From Aplectana chamaeleonis (Eukaryota > Nematoda > Chromadorea > Rhabditida > Cosmocercidae), in contig JAPDOI010001311.1 of the NCBI GenBank assembly GCA_029168955.1, positions 1 through 64,000 on the forward strand: DNA of 64,000 bases. Direction: 5' to 3'. Positions 44,334 to 55,689 of this stretch are shown piece by piece (position 1 is the stretch's first letter; each line of letters begins with the position of its first letter). The position numbers and the translations under genes were made by a program. Under the pieces are notes generated by a model that saw only the letters and a list, made by a program, of their open reading frames with translations, searched no databases and was not told where the DNA came from.

Positions 44334-44980
44334 TTTGAAGGCACTGTCCGACCTCAGGGGTAATTTTTGATAATATACCCCGGCCGCCGTGTACCCGGCC
44401 GCCGTGTATAGCAACCCTGCCAAGCGCGAAATCTCAGTTCGCTCGAATAAGTTAGAAAAGAGAGGAAAAAGTCGGCCACGCCCTCAGAAAAGGAAAAAAA
44501 TGGGGACAGGGGCTGTCTACACACCGAGGGAGGAGTTGTCCCGTTTTTGCAGTTTGAAACGTCACACGCCTCACCGCGAACGAAGTGGTCCAGAGTGGAA
44601 TTGGAGCCGCCAAAAGCGGGACAAATCCTCCCTCGGTGTGTAGAGAGCCCCTTTCCCGAAAAAATGGGTAACGCCCACCGACACGTTTTCAATCTCAATA
44701 GGGACAAGACGAATGGATTTTGAACAAAATATATGTTCTCCCATTTGTTATCGGTCTAGCCTTATATTGTGATCTGCTTCAGCATGAAGAGAAAAACAGA
44801 TTCGAGAGAACTCGTCCACGAATTTTCCGCTGCTGAAATTCACAATGTTTGAGGGGTCATAAATCCGCTCCTCGTGGCTCTGAGCGATTCAAGAGACATA
44901 GTTGTGATCAGCGCAAAATTCTCTCCAAGATAAACAGAAAATCCAGAAAACGATCCTAAGGTTGGACTGTGCCTTTAAGA
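44334..44980. mobile_element. MITE, family C (complete, ~0.65 kb)
   Basis: The ends are inverted: TTGAAGGCACTGTCCGACCT on the left and AAGGTTGGACTGTGCCTTTA on the right. A second inverted pair lies inside at about 44,513-44,649, with CTACACACCGAGGGAGGA facing TCCTCCCTCGGTGTGTAG. A partial relative is at 7,480-7,679. Frames of 84 and 117 codons here run on opposite strands and are symmetric artefacts. Confidence 0.7.
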
Positions 44981-45229
44981 ACTCTGAAATGACTGCTGAC
45001 GAATATTGTCGCATTACACAAATACAGCGGAAACAAATGCTGTTAGCCGTTCGCTTTAAATGTTTAAACTTGGAGAAATATTAGGGGGACCGGAAAGTTA
45101 TGTCGTTTTCCTACGCTAAACACAAACACATACATTTTTAACGAGTCTTTATCTTTAATCAGTGATGTATTCCCTACGATTGCTAATAAGCTTTTGCCAT
45201 CTCATGAGTAATTTTTTACAGTTGTGCCA

Positions 45230-45415
45230 TTCGAATAGATCCGAATCGATATATTCGAATACGCATTCATTATAGGAATTTCTAAAATCGCACTATTCGA
45301 ATACTATTCAAAAATCGGACCTCAAAAAAGGGGGTATTCGAATCTACTCAAAAATCGGACGCTAAAAAAGGGGGCCATTCGAATCTATTCGATATTCGGT
45401 CATTTCGTCTAGGGC
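45230..45415. repeat. Short tandem repeat of ATTCGAAT / AAAAATCGGAC units
   Basis: Three to four diverged units of about 40-45 bp contain ATTCGAAT(C/A)TACTC, AAAAATCGGACC and CAAAAAAGGGGG. They end just before the Tc1-like element. Nothing coding is seen between 44,981 and 45,230. Confidence 0.65.
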
Positions 45416-45424
45416 ACAACTATA

Positions 45425-47020
45425 CAGTGCGTTCGGAAATGATAGGGACACCTCTAAAAAATGAGATTTTCAAAAAATATCTGGGAATGGTGATGAATAC
45501 TGTTCATCAATGAATTCAGCGTGATAAAAAACCTCTGTTCGCAACTTCCTTGAAACCGTGCCCAATTTCATAAGATTTTGGCTTTACATCTAGAAAATTT
45601 CACCATTCGGAAATGATAGGGACACCCTGCAAAAAATGGACTTTTTCACTTCGAACAAAATTTCCCGTTACAAGTTCACTACATGAACGCAACACGAGGA
45701 CACCCAACATCTTTATTCCAATCATGGGCCTTGGTACATCGCTTACTGTTTCCGAACAAGTCCAAATACGTGCCCTCAACGCTGCCGGGCTGAGCCAACG
45801 TCGAATTGCCTCCCAGCTCGGACGTTTCCCCAACTGCATCAGCCATTTCCTACGATATCCAGACTCCTACGGCTTGGCGAAGAGTCCTGGACGCCCAAGA
45901 AAGGTCAGCGGCAGGGATGCACGGAGGATAAGCCGACTCTACTCAAACACAAGTCTGTCTCTCAACCAAGTGAGAGCTCAGTTGTCGCTCAATGTGTCGA
46001 AGACTACTGTTTGGAGCGTCGTAAACGCAGACGAAAACATCGTTCGCCAAGTGATGAAGAAGGCTCCATCACTCTCAGAAGCCCACAAAGTAGCTCGACC
46101 CCGGTTTGCAAGGAACAACATGGCAACAGACTGGTCAAAGGTAAGGGATTCTCTAAAAACCCGATAAAATTTAAAAAGATAAAGGCGACATGTTCCAGGT
46201 AATTTTCTCCGTCGAAAAGAAGTTTAACCTTGATGGACCTGACGGTGCTCGATGCTATTGGAGAGATCTTCGCAAGGATCCGATGGTATTTAGTCGAAGA
46301 ATTTTCGGAGGCGGTTCGCTGATGTGTTGGGGAGCATTCTGCAGCGAAGGTGTTTTTGAAATCGCCTTCACTTCGTGTCGAATGGATTGGGAGGAGTACT
46401 AAGAAACATTGCGTGCGCATCTTCTGCCGTTCTTCACTGGAGACGCTACATTTTCCAGCAAGATAACGCTGCGGTCCATGTCTCCAGATCCACAAAGGCG
46501 TGGCTTCAACAAAACCGAGTTCGCGTGATGGAATGGCCCGCGTGTATTCCTGACTGCAACCCGTTAGTGAATATCTGGGGCATAATTGTGCGCCAGATTT
46601 ACGCGAATAACAAGCAGTATGGGACCGTAGACGAGCTAGAGGCCGCTGTACTCGAAGCCTGGAGAAATTTGGATAAAAATGTTATATCCAATTTGATCAC
46701 TTCTATGCCGAATAGAATTTTTGAATTTATTTCCAACTCTGGAGGTGCGATATCATATTAGATTTCATGTATGTGTATGTTTTGTTCATTCCTTGTTTGA
46801 TAATTTTTGTTTTTTAATAGTGTCCCTATCATTTCCGAACGGCGAATAATGTGACAATTTGAAATAAAATATTACAATATTATGCTAATGTTATAGAAAC
46901 AAGTGAACAGAGGTTATTTACCTTGCTGACTTCATTTATGAGCATTACTGAACGCCGCACTCAATTTAAACATAAAGACTGTGGTTTCCAGGGGTGTCCC
47001 TATCATTTCCGAACGCACTG
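45425..47020 (+). mobile_element. Tc1-like DNA transposon (1,596 bp) with IR/DR termini
   Basis: The ends are CAGTGCGTTCGGAAATGATA and TATCATTTCCGAACGCACTG, each beside a TA target dinucleotide (45,423-45,424 and 47,021-47,022). Each end has a second copy of the TTCGGAAATGATAGGGACAC word about 175 bp inside (45,606 and 46,819-46,842). This is the two-site IR/DR layout of some Tc1 families. It contains one transposase gene on the plus strand. Length and layout are complete, but the gene is dead. Confidence 0.95.
45724..46761 (+). pseudogene. Tc1-like transposase gene, one intron, inactivated
   Basis: The start is the ATG at 45,724 (MGLGTSLTVSEQ); the frame opens earlier, but that part lies in the terminal repeat. 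Exon 1 to 46,140 encodes two helix-turn-helix domains (QIRALNAAGLSQRRIASQL, then RRISRLYSNTSLSLNQVRAQ). A 58-bp GT-AG intron (46,141-46,198) splits the DDE domain; joined, the text reads TDWSK-VIFSVEKKFNLDGPDG. The family has Asp where this copy has Val (FS-V-EK). The second Asp is kept in FQQDNAAVH. The third acidic residue is again Val (NPL-V-NIWG). There is also a TAA at about 46,398-46,400 and a frameshift near 46,450. Length (~325 residues) is normal. It cannot catalyse transposition as written. Confidence 0.9.
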
Positions 47021-47022
47021 TA

Positions 47023-47421
47023 TACATTTTCAATCCTTAATCGATAAAAATTAATCGGTCTCCTGGCAAATTATCTAGAGATGGCATACTGGATATCAAC
47101 CGAATTCGCAAATGTTTTACCACTTGAAAAGTGGTAAATAAATGGAAATCCGATGGCGCAACATCGGACTAATATACTCAGGCACCAGCTCGAGTCGAGC
47201 GCCGTCAGAACGAGGTTGGACCGTTGAACCGCTTTGGCACGAAACGAAAAAAGGGGCGGGGTCAACCCGAAACAAGGCTCGTTCGTTTCGGAAATGACGT
47301 CGGTCCACCTCTCAAAGCCGGGATTGCAGTCTAGTCGATGACGTAATTACCCCGCGGATCGTGCGTCGGTCCACCTTTCATAGCAGGAATTCTAATAAGA
47401 AGATGACGTCATCATCTTCTC
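47023..47421. repeat. Short repeats with TGACGTC before element D2
   Basis: From about 47,280, units carry GGTCCACCTTTCATAGC or CTCTCAAAGC together with ATGACGTC or GATGACGTAA, in about 55-60-bp steps. The earlier part (47,023-47,280) has no assigned feature; two minus-strand frames of 63-64 codons are not convincing. Confidence 0.4.
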
Positions 47422-48501
47422 ACAAGGGAAGTATACAAAGCGTAGGTCGGATCTGCCAAAACGACTAGTATGGTTAGTATCTCTTCTGACTCAATAGTAA
47501 AACTGGGCAGTATCCCGCCCCGAGCCGCAAGTTCAAAAAAGTTATGAGCAATTTTCAAGCCTCGCGAAAAGGCAAGGACCATCAGGCATTTTTTTTTGGA
47601 GTTTCAAAAAAAATTCTCAGATTTAGCTCAAAAGTTGTATGTAGGGGTAATCTAGTGTGGTGAACACGAATCTGGAGTCCATGTGTCGAAATTTTGAGGT
47701 CTACTGTAGGTTACGGTAGGTAACATGTAATTTAGGGGTCAAAACCCACCTTAGTGTTTTGAAAATCGTCAAACGGACGTTAAATTCGTATTCTCCACTC
47801 CGAATAACCCCGTATACAAATTTTGAGTAAAATCTAAGATTTTGACCAAACTACCGTATACTCACCGTAATCTACCGTAATCTGCAAAAAATCGATTAAC
47901 GTGCTCCAGATTCATGCTTAGCACTCCAAATAACCCACAACAAATGATTTTGAGACATATCTATCGTAGAAAATCGGAAATCTCGAAAGTGGCGTTTTTC
48001 CCTCGAAATTTTCCCCGGTTGAGAAGCTTCAAACGAAATTAGTCGAAAACCTTGGAAAATCGGCTAATGAACCACAGATTCGTGATCAGAGCCCCAAAAA
48101 ACCACCCTGGGAGATTTTCAGGTCAAATCTGGAACATTTTTCTAAAACGCTTCCAGAGCCTGTAATCGGTATAAATAAACGCCCAACCGAAAATCCGTAC
48201 AAGTCCAAAACGCTGTCAGTCTGGACAAAGTATGGAAAATGTGCCTTCACCCAAACTTTGCTCAGGGTGGTAGTTTTGGGCGCTGAACACATTTATGAGG
48301 TCCGTTTCCGGATTTTCCGAAGACTTCCGAAGACTTTTGGAAGGTACAAAAAGCACGAAAAATGAGCTTTTTAAGCTTGTAACTTCTTGGAACCTGCAGC
48401 TCGGGCGGGATACTGCGCAGTTTTACTATTGAGCCACAAGAGATATTAGCGACACTAGTCGTTTTGGCAGATCCGACCTACGCTTTGTATACTTCCCTTG
48501 T
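47422..48501. repeat. Interspersed TIR repeat family D, copy D2 (most complete)
   Basis: The TIRs are about 120 bp and nearly perfect in the outer 50 bp. The left end is ACAAGGGAAGTATACAAAGC with GTAGGTCGGATCTGCC; the right end has the exact complement GGCAGATCCGACCTAC through CTTCCCTTGT. The interior is non-coding and matches D1. I found no clear target-site duplication: the flanks are CATCTTCTC and CAGACGAAT. Confidence 0.85.
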
Positions 48502-48786
48502 CAGACGAATATAATGACCGACCGCGCGCAACAATAGGCCCGACTTCGGGATCGGCGAAGTTCCGACCGCACCACTGCGCGCGTTCCGACCGGTATACTG
48601 GCGCGGTCAGTACGAAAGTGTACGCGTTCCGAACGCAAGTCTGCGTCACGGCACTTTGCGTTCGGACAGCGGGCAAATATGAAACCACGGTCCCTACCCA
48701 GCTCAGAAAAGTAGGGGCTCAGAAAAGCGCAATACGCCAGCAGGGAATCTTCCAATTGTGATGTCCACTACTGACCATTATGTATA
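48502..48786. other. GC-rich unassigned stretch
   Basis: Frames of 77-87 codons are open on both strands, and GCGTTCCGA-type words recur. Nothing matches a known family. It lies between repeat D2 and the LINE nest. Confidence 0.35.
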
Positions 48787-48926
48787 ACACCCAATGGTTA
48801 CTTACTTACTTGGTTACTTGGTTAATCCGTTCCTCAAACGCGGCGATTGCTTTGTTGCGGGTCGTAGCACGATTTCCATTCATTTCTGTCTTGAGCTCTT
48901 GTGGACCAATAAACTAGGCATCTGTT

Positions 48927-49369
48927 TCAGGAATCGACCATATTGTATCGAATACAGAGTGAATCAGTCCACCTGGTCATGGGTCTGCCAAGCGGCCGTT
49001 TCGTGTCGCGAGGATACCATTCGATCACAGCTTTGCTCCACCGTCCATCATTTCTTCTCAGTACATGCCCTGCCCATCGATGTTTGGTTTTGTTTACGTG
49101 TTCGAGAGCATCAGCGACATTGGACATTGAGCGAATATCTGCGTTGTGTAGACCTTCACTTCGTTGTCGGAAAAGAGTGTATCCGACAAGATGTCGTTCA
49201 ATCGAGGCCTGCGCCACCTTCAGTTGTGATTCCAGCTCCTTTGTCAGTGTCCAGGATTCGCTACCATTGCATAAAGCAGGAATGACAGTACTGTTGAAGA
49301 GCTCTGCTTTCAGTTCCCTTTTCCTGGTATCCTGCACAGCTGGTTTGATGGTATTATACGCCGCCCATG
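48927..49369 (-). pseudogene. C-terminal part of the interrupted minus-strand RTE reverse transcriptase
   Basis: The minus strand encodes AAYNTIKPAVQDTRKRELKA, then LFNSTVIPALCNGSESWT, a run through RHLVGYTLFRQRS, and HVNKTKHRWAGHVLRRNDGR followed by GRPMTRWTD. These blocks are the conserved C-terminal domain downstream of RT in RTE elements. The frame is open here. Upstream it stops abruptly at the insertion site (49,369) and resumes at 52,653, where the preceding residues RRRKAAWAAYDLLDL are found. The join sits within a duplicated 14-bp target. Confidence 0.85.
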
Positions 49370-52300
49370 GGGGTGTGAATACAAGTCTGTTGGTACCTGC
49401 TCGTTGGTGCCCCTGCTTCTACTGAACCCAGCAGACGTTTGAGTGTACACAGGGAACGTTCGAGCGATATAGCGTGCACAACTATATCGCGAAAGTATCC
49501 CGCACATTGCATAAAGGTGTCGCCGTCCGGCACACTGAGGCCTCTGGTCCATAACACCTTAGGATCCGTACCTAGGGAGTCATGGAGTCTTTGGCCACAA
49601 GCCACAATTTCGCCACCCTGAACTGTCGATCGCTGTCGAGTGATATCCAAAAAACTGCGCTATCCAGACTTCTGAGCTATTTCCATGCACCGTTTGCTGC
49701 TTTGCAGGAAACCCGCCTCAAGGATAGACCCGTCATCAGCGTCGGAGAGTACACCATCTACTGCGGTAACGCTGACGATAGGAGAGTGGGAGGCTGTGCA
49801 ATAGCTGTAAGGAAGGATTTCAATGGTATGGTCAAGGAGTTCGGCTCAACGTCGTGTCGGAATGCATTCGTACGACTGCGGGATCACAGAGGATTCAATC
49901 TGTGGATAGTGAGTGCTCATGCGCCCACTGAAACCGCCGAAGACAATTCGAAGGATACGTTTTATGAGGAACTCAATACGTTGCTGGCCAGGATACCTTG
50001 TCAACATGCACTGTTGTCGTGGGGATTGACGCAAATGCAGAAGATGGGACTTGATCAGAATCCGAAGTACTCGGTAAATGGTTCTACTCAGTGGAGCAAA
50101 CATCGGACAATGGCTACCGCCTTGTCGACTTTGTGAACGCAGTGGTCTGATTATTGCATCGACATTCAAGAGGAATCATCGCCGCCATCAGCTTACGTGG
50201 CAGGACCAACCCGGCTATCTCCAGAAGAGCAGCGGAAGCGGAAGATGACAACTTGGAAACTACAGCTTGACTATGTTCTGACGAGGAATATTCCAATATC
50301 GGACATTCGAAGATCTAGTGCTGTGTGGTATGTCGCATTTGATTCGGATCACCGTCCTGTTCTGTTAGACTTTACTGTGAGGATTCATAAAAGGAAGCGA
50401 GGGGCTCGGCCTCTCCAGAGATTGACATGGCAAGTCTCAGAGATGAAAAGTGCAGAAGGAACCTTCGACAACGCGTTTCTATTCACATCGGAGTACGGAC
50501 TAAGAAGAAACTTTGCGACGCGGATTCTTTTCTCAAGTGCATCCAGGACGCTTCGAAAAAGGCACTCCCGGTTGTACAGCCTAAGAAGAAGTTCGCCTAC
50601 GTCTCAGAAGAAACAACATCTACCTACAACAGAGTATGTGCTCTCGAACTGCAGGAAACTTCGTGGAGGAGAAGCGTCTGAGAGGAAGTTGCGTCGGCAG
50701 CTTCAAAGTGACCGCGAACGAGTGGACGTGTAGAGCTAAGGAGTTCGAGAAGGCTTGGGAGGAGAAGAATCCGAGAAAGCCTACACGTTGCTGCGACAGT
50801 ATAGCAGGAAGATGAAGAGATGTTCTCCTGTCTTGAACACTACCAATGGAGTTGCAGTTGGTGATGCGACGCTGCCAATATGGAAGGATTACTTCAGTTC
50901 ACTACTGAACCGTCCAGCGCCATCAGTACCTGAGCTCCCGCATGTTCAGAGAGCACATTACGATGTCAGTGAGGAACCGCCGACTGAGTCTGAAGTTTTG
51001 GATTGTGTCCGGAAAATGAAGAATGGAAAGGCAGGTGGAGATGACAACATCACTGCTGAAATGCTGAAAGCTCTTCCTCCGTCTGGGATTCGTGAAATGA
51101 CCAACACCATCCGTGCCATATGGATGAGCGAAAGGATACCCGATTCGTGGAGACATGCGATCATCGTACCTCTTCACAAGAAGCTATCCGTCACGGATCC
51201 TAAGAACTACAGAGGAATCTCTCTACTTCGTGTCATGTACAAGGTTTTAGAACGTATCATTCTCGAGCGACTTATCAAACATCGTGAAGGAACGACCAGA
51301 GATGAGCAAGCCGGTTTTCGACCTGGAAGATCGTCCATCGACCAGAAAGTGTTCGTCGTGAGAAAGTAATTGAATCGTGGCAGCGGTATTCTAAGCCATT
51401 ACAGCTTGCTTTTTTGGACTTTGAAGCCGCGTTCGACTCTCCTCATCGTGATCAATTGCTCAATGCTCTGCGAGCAGATGGAGTCCCGGAAAAGTATGTT
51501 CGGTTAATCGAGGACATGAACAAAGGAACAACAGCAGCAGTTCGTACACCTGTCGGATTTACGTCAGCTTTCGAGGTGAAAACAGGAGTAAGGCAAGGTG
51601 CCGTTGCAGGACATTTTCTTTTCAACTTCGCCATTGATGACATCAACCGTAGAATTGCAGAACAGTCTCCTGCGGATGTGATCCTAACACCATCAGGACG
51701 TTCCCTTGTCGACCTGGAGTACGCCGACGACATTGTGTTATTCGCTGAAAACAACGCAAAACTGCAAAGGATTGTGAACCTCGTTTCGAAGTATGCCGCA
51801 GCCTATGGACTTCGTCTTCGTCCCGACAAATGCAAGCAGATGTGGGTCTCTCAGAGGCCTTCAACTGGAGTTTGTGTGGACGGACAACGTATCGAACTGG
51901 TGGACGATTTCTGTTATTTGGGCTGTTTGCTGAAGAACGATGGTAGTTATGCAGCGGATATTCGACAACGATGTGCGAAAGCTACGTCTGCATTCAATTC
52001 TCTAACCAAGTGTTTGTGGTCTACCACCATCGCGAAGGAAGTCAAGTTGCGCGTCTACCTATCCGCTATTCGCCCTATCATGATGTACGGATCGGGGACG
52101 TGGGCAGCACCGAAAACGCAGATGGAAAGGTTGGATTGCACGGAGAGGAAGCTTTTAGGCGTTTGCTTGGATATTTCTGGCCGCGTGTATGCCATAACGA
52201 AGACCTTTACAAGGAAATCGACGCAGTACATCAACGCTTGACACGAGGAGGTGCCAGCATCTCTAACGCCATCTCAAGCAGCAATGGAAAGTCGACTTCG

Positions 52301-52638
52301 ACTGCTCGGGCATATACTAAGAAGAACGCCGGATCGTCTCGTACAACACGCTTAAAAAATGCTTCCAAATCCTGTCTGGAAACGGCCACCTGGGCGTAGG
52401 CGAAAGTTCTGGACGGATGTGGTTAAAGAGGATTTAAAGTCACTCGGCATCGAAAGACAGTTCAGGCGCGATGTTTCGTTTCGCAGGAAATGGAATAGTG
52501 ACAGCTGGATGGAATGTGTTCCAATTGTGGCTGAAGACCGTGAAAAATGGACACGGCTGACTACTAGGACGGCACACCTCGGTGAAGATGCGGAATGACC
52601 GCGTCAGGCGAAAGCCAACCGATTAAGTCAAGTAAGTC
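49370..52638 (+). mobile_element. RTE-type LINE, near full length (3.27 kb), inserted into the minus-strand LINE
   Basis: The 14-bp duplication ATACGCCGCCCATG flanks it (49,356-49,369 and 52,639-52,652), placing the insertion inside the RT gene of the older LINE. The 3' end carries GATTAAGTCAAGTAAGTC, an RTE-style short tail. The length is close to that expected for full RTE elements. The element has a 5' untranslated stretch of about 200 bp, then endonuclease and RT modules. Stops and frameshifts show it is no longer active. Confidence 0.92.
49582..52598 (+). pseudogene. RTE endonuclease-reverse transcriptase, broken by frameshifts and stops
   Basis: The N-terminal endonuclease (EEP type) starts near MESLATSH; 49,582-50,136 holds TLNCRSL, ALQETRLKD, the RVGGCAIAVRKDF block and a SAHAPTE block. 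It ends around 50,355 with the SDHRPVLLDF motif after one frameshift. The RT spans about 50,960-52,240: NGKAGGDDNITAEMLKAL, VPLHKK, KNYRGISLL, DEQAGFRPGRSSIDQ, FLDFEAAFDSP, GVRQGAVAG, then the catalytic box YADDIVLFAE (about 51,720). One frameshift lies near 51,360 and another near 52,010. A C-terminal GRRRKFWTDVVKEDLKSLGI region ends at about 52,598. The GHFLFNF-like text where PLLFNF is usual suggests further decay. Confidence 0.9.
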
Positions 52639-52652
52639 ATACGCCGCCCATG

Positions 52653-54238
52653 CTGCTTTCCTCCTTCGCATGATTTCCGGCTTTAAATCGTTGTTCATGT
52701 TCAGGATGCGCCCGAGGTATACGTATTCAGCTGTTTTCTCGAGTGGCGCACCGTCTAGTCGAACAGGGGAAAGATCAGCAAAGCGATTCCTCATGATTTT
52801 AGTCTTCATTTTGTTCAACAAAAGACCAACTTTCTTTTCTTCGGTATCAATCTGGTGAATCATGACCGTTGCTTCATTTGGCGTATGTGTCAAAAGCACA
52901 ATGTCGTCAGCGAACCTCAGGTGGTTTAGTAGCTTGCCGTTGATGTTAATTCCAAGATTGTCCTAATCACATCTCCTGACAACCGACTCTAGGATCGCAG
53001 ACAAAAGATTTGGGCTGATTGGATCTCCTTGTTGAATGCCTTCCTTGATTGGTATTGTGACAGGACGAAAGACTGGCCGGAACGTGGTCTTGCAACTCGA
53101 GTAGCAGTCTTTCAAAACATTCACGTATTGCTGCTCGAGTCCTTGATTTGAAAGACTCTTCCAGACCGCCATGTGTCCAATGGAGTCAAACGCTTTACAG
53201 TAGTCTATGAACGCCATGACATGTGGAATTTGGTGTTCTCTGCAAGTCTCAATGACTCTCGTGCAGGTGATGATGTGGTCGATCGTGCTGAAACTTTTGC
53301 GAAATCCGGCCTGCTCGATGGGCTGAGCATCCTCCAATGTTCTTCTAATTCTTGCGAGAAGGCAGCGCGTGAAGATTTTGTAGAGAACGGGGAGTAAGCA
53401 TATCGGCCTGTAGTTGCCAAGATCTTCGTTGTCGCTTTTTTTGTGCAGCAATACAGTTTTTGACGTCTTCCAAGGAGTTGGTACTTGGCCTTCTTCTACA
53501 TAGCGAGTGAATCTTTTGGAAAGAGCACCGTAGAGTGGATGTCCACATGCTTTGACCTCTTCGACGGTGAGTCCGTCCGTCCCACTGCATTTTCCTTTAG
53601 GCATTGATTCAGTTGCGTGGCGAACTTCAGATGGAATGAAAAAGAGGTTGGTGGCCGCGGAGGGCGTCGATGTTGAGATAGATGTCTCTGCTTCGGATGA
53701 GTGAAACAGCTTCCCATAAAAATCCTTGATAACGCCTTCGATCTCCGACCTCGACGTTACTTTCCTGCCTTCGGGGTTCCTCGAGCATGGGATGACCTGA
53801 CGGTACTCGGCCATGTTTTACTGGTCAGCTTGATGCTCATCTTCGTTTCTGCAGCCAACATCAGCCTTCTACGAGCGAATTCCTCGTGATCCTCAGCCAC
53901 TCGTTTCCGGAAAAGTCGATTGAGTGTTGTTAACTCCAAGTGGTTGTGGACGCTCTCCTTCAAATGTCTTCTTTTATCGAGCAGTTTCCGTGTTTCTTCG
54001 GAAATTCTCGAGGAAACGTGATTTGGTATTCTTTTTCTACAAGCCTCCTTGACAACTTTGAAAGCGCTTACCAGCTTTTCGTAATCTTCATCGATTGCGT
54101 CCAGCTCTCCAAAATCTTGTACTACAGCAAGAGTCTTCGCGGCTTCGACATCGAGAACCGTCGGTGGTGGCCTTGTCTGTGCATTACGATCCATCAATGC
54201 CCTCTTCTTGTCGAAGTGGAATTTGGCTCTTAGCAGTG
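52653..54238 (-). pseudogene. Reverse transcriptase part of the interrupted minus-strand RTE element
   Basis: On the minus strand 54,238-53,757 encodes the region between endonuclease and RT (SRISEETRKLLDKRRHLKES and following). 53,814-52,963 encodes RT: IPSEVRHATESMPKGKCSGT, VLLHKK, LGNYRPICLLPVLYKIFTR, EQAGFRKSFSTIDHI, AFIDYCKAFDSI and GIQQGDPISP. A stop and frame change near 52,960 separate it from NHLRFADDIVLLTHTPNEA (52,860-52,920), the catalytic FADD box. The protein then runs to RRRKAAWAAYD, where the plus-strand LINE cuts it. Its C-terminus continues at 49,369-48,927. It differs from the inserted LINE, so these are two RTE lineages. Confidence 0.9.
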
Positions 54239-54417
54239 ACACCCAATGGTAGAAGTCGCAATTGGGGACTCCAGGCTAGCGCATTGCGTATTAACATATG
54301 TATTACAAAAGTGATAATATACAAATTTTTTCTCGTGTTAATAACTTGATTGTACATCAATTAATAATGAGACAATGATTGTGAAACAAACGCTTTCTAT
54401 ACTTATGGCCAACGGTT

Positions 54418-54653
54418 ACATAAAGTCTGTCCGAACCAGATTGTCCTCCCACGCGATCGGCGTGCGTGTCCAGGGGCTGTCGCGAGGACTATTTTTTGAC
54501 TTGGCAGAAACACTAGACGAACAGCGAATAATATCGCAGTCAGCTGGTTGCAGCCGTGGTAAGGCTCGCTCGAAAAATGCCTTCGCGACGGCCATTCGAC
54601 ACGCAAGCCGACCGCGTAGGCGGACAGTCTGGTTTGGACAGACTTTATAAAAA
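54418..54653. mobile_element. 236-bp foldback MITE
   Basis: Ends of about 80 bp are inverted and imperfect. ATAAAGTCTGTCCGAACCAG, ACGCGATCGG and CTGTCGCGAGGA on the left face GGCCATTCGACACGC, CCGACCGCG and CTGGTTTGGACAGACTTTAT on the right. No coding capacity; frames on both strands mirror each other. The TSD is not certain. Confidence 0.75.
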
Positions 54654-54659
54654 TATGCA

Positions 54660-55689
54660 ACGAAATACAACACATTATCGAGCTAACATTTCTCGAAAAA
54701 CCACTTCAAATACTTGAACAAAAAAACGCATTAGAAATATGGACCGTTTTTCATGTCAGAATTCGAATATAGTCCTGTTGCTATGATTGTAATTGTCAAA
54801 TATTCGGAAAGACTGAAGAGTATGAATTTTAGTACCTAAAAATTTTGCACTCGAACTGCGAATTCCTTTTTCTTTTACAACCAGCCAAGTTATTCATGAT
54901 TTGTATGTTATTTCTGCAATACTTTTTACTTCCGCATTCATTTATTATGCTTTCACGCTATAAAATGAAAAATCGTGTTTCAAATAACACTACTTCTGCT
55001 TATTTCAAATCATCTTTCAAAAATTGTGAATCCGAAAATTAGAACTTTTACAGCACGCAAGTGTAGGCATCAAAACTAGGAACCCAAGTGGTAACAGATC
55101 ATTGTTTTCCAGAGACGCAGATGCCCAGAGCTGACTATGGGTTTGACTGCACATTCGAGGTTCCCTACAGTAAAGAAGCGAAATCTGTATGATTAAACGA
55201 AATAATGATTGTAGGGCGTGTTATGAGGCTAGTAGAACTTACAAAGAGCTCCCCATGTGATATCAAGTGGGCATCCATGTAGCTCTCCCATACTTGCCAT
55301 TTTTTCAGCCTATTTTTGTCGACACATTCCACGAAATGATTACTTTTCTTCTTGAAGGCTGGAGTCACTGATTTGGGAATGGACGAACATCGCTGTTAAA
55401 TGACACTTTTATTAGTGAAATTGGAGTACGCTTCCCTAATATTGAACAACTTGTTTTTCACGCCGTCTCGCTGTGTAAAAGGCCGCGTCGAGACGGGACG
55501 GTGACGTTCGACTTCTCACTTGTGTGTGCTAAAGTCGAAAATAATGTCTTTTCAGCAACCTATCAAATGCCCTCAAAGGAACTAAACGCAGCACGATTCG
55601 AGTGAGTTGAAAGGAAGATTAGGAGCGGAAACGTGGAAAACCCACCCTTAATGTGTGCAGGTGTGCTTAGAAGCACCCCAGAGATAGAA
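54660..55689. other. Unassigned AT-rich sequence
   Basis: No repeat or protein is recognised. Small frames (61-67 codons) are not convincing. A decayed host exon cannot be excluded. Confidence 0.3.

Larger units (their letters stand above)
48799..54238 (-). mobile_element. RTE-type LINE, 5'-truncated, minus strand, interrupted by another LINE
   Basis: The element is bracketed by a 12-bp duplication ACACCCAATGGT (48,787-48,798 and 54,239-54,250). The 3' end, at the low coordinate, is a TACTTACTTACTTGGTTACT tail (AAGT-type repeats on the minus strand), typical of RTE elements. The element's own sequence is about 2.16 kb once the inserted LINE is removed. The endonuclease domain is missing, so the copy is 5'-truncated. 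It inserted by target-primed reverse transcription and is now dead. Confidence 0.9.
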
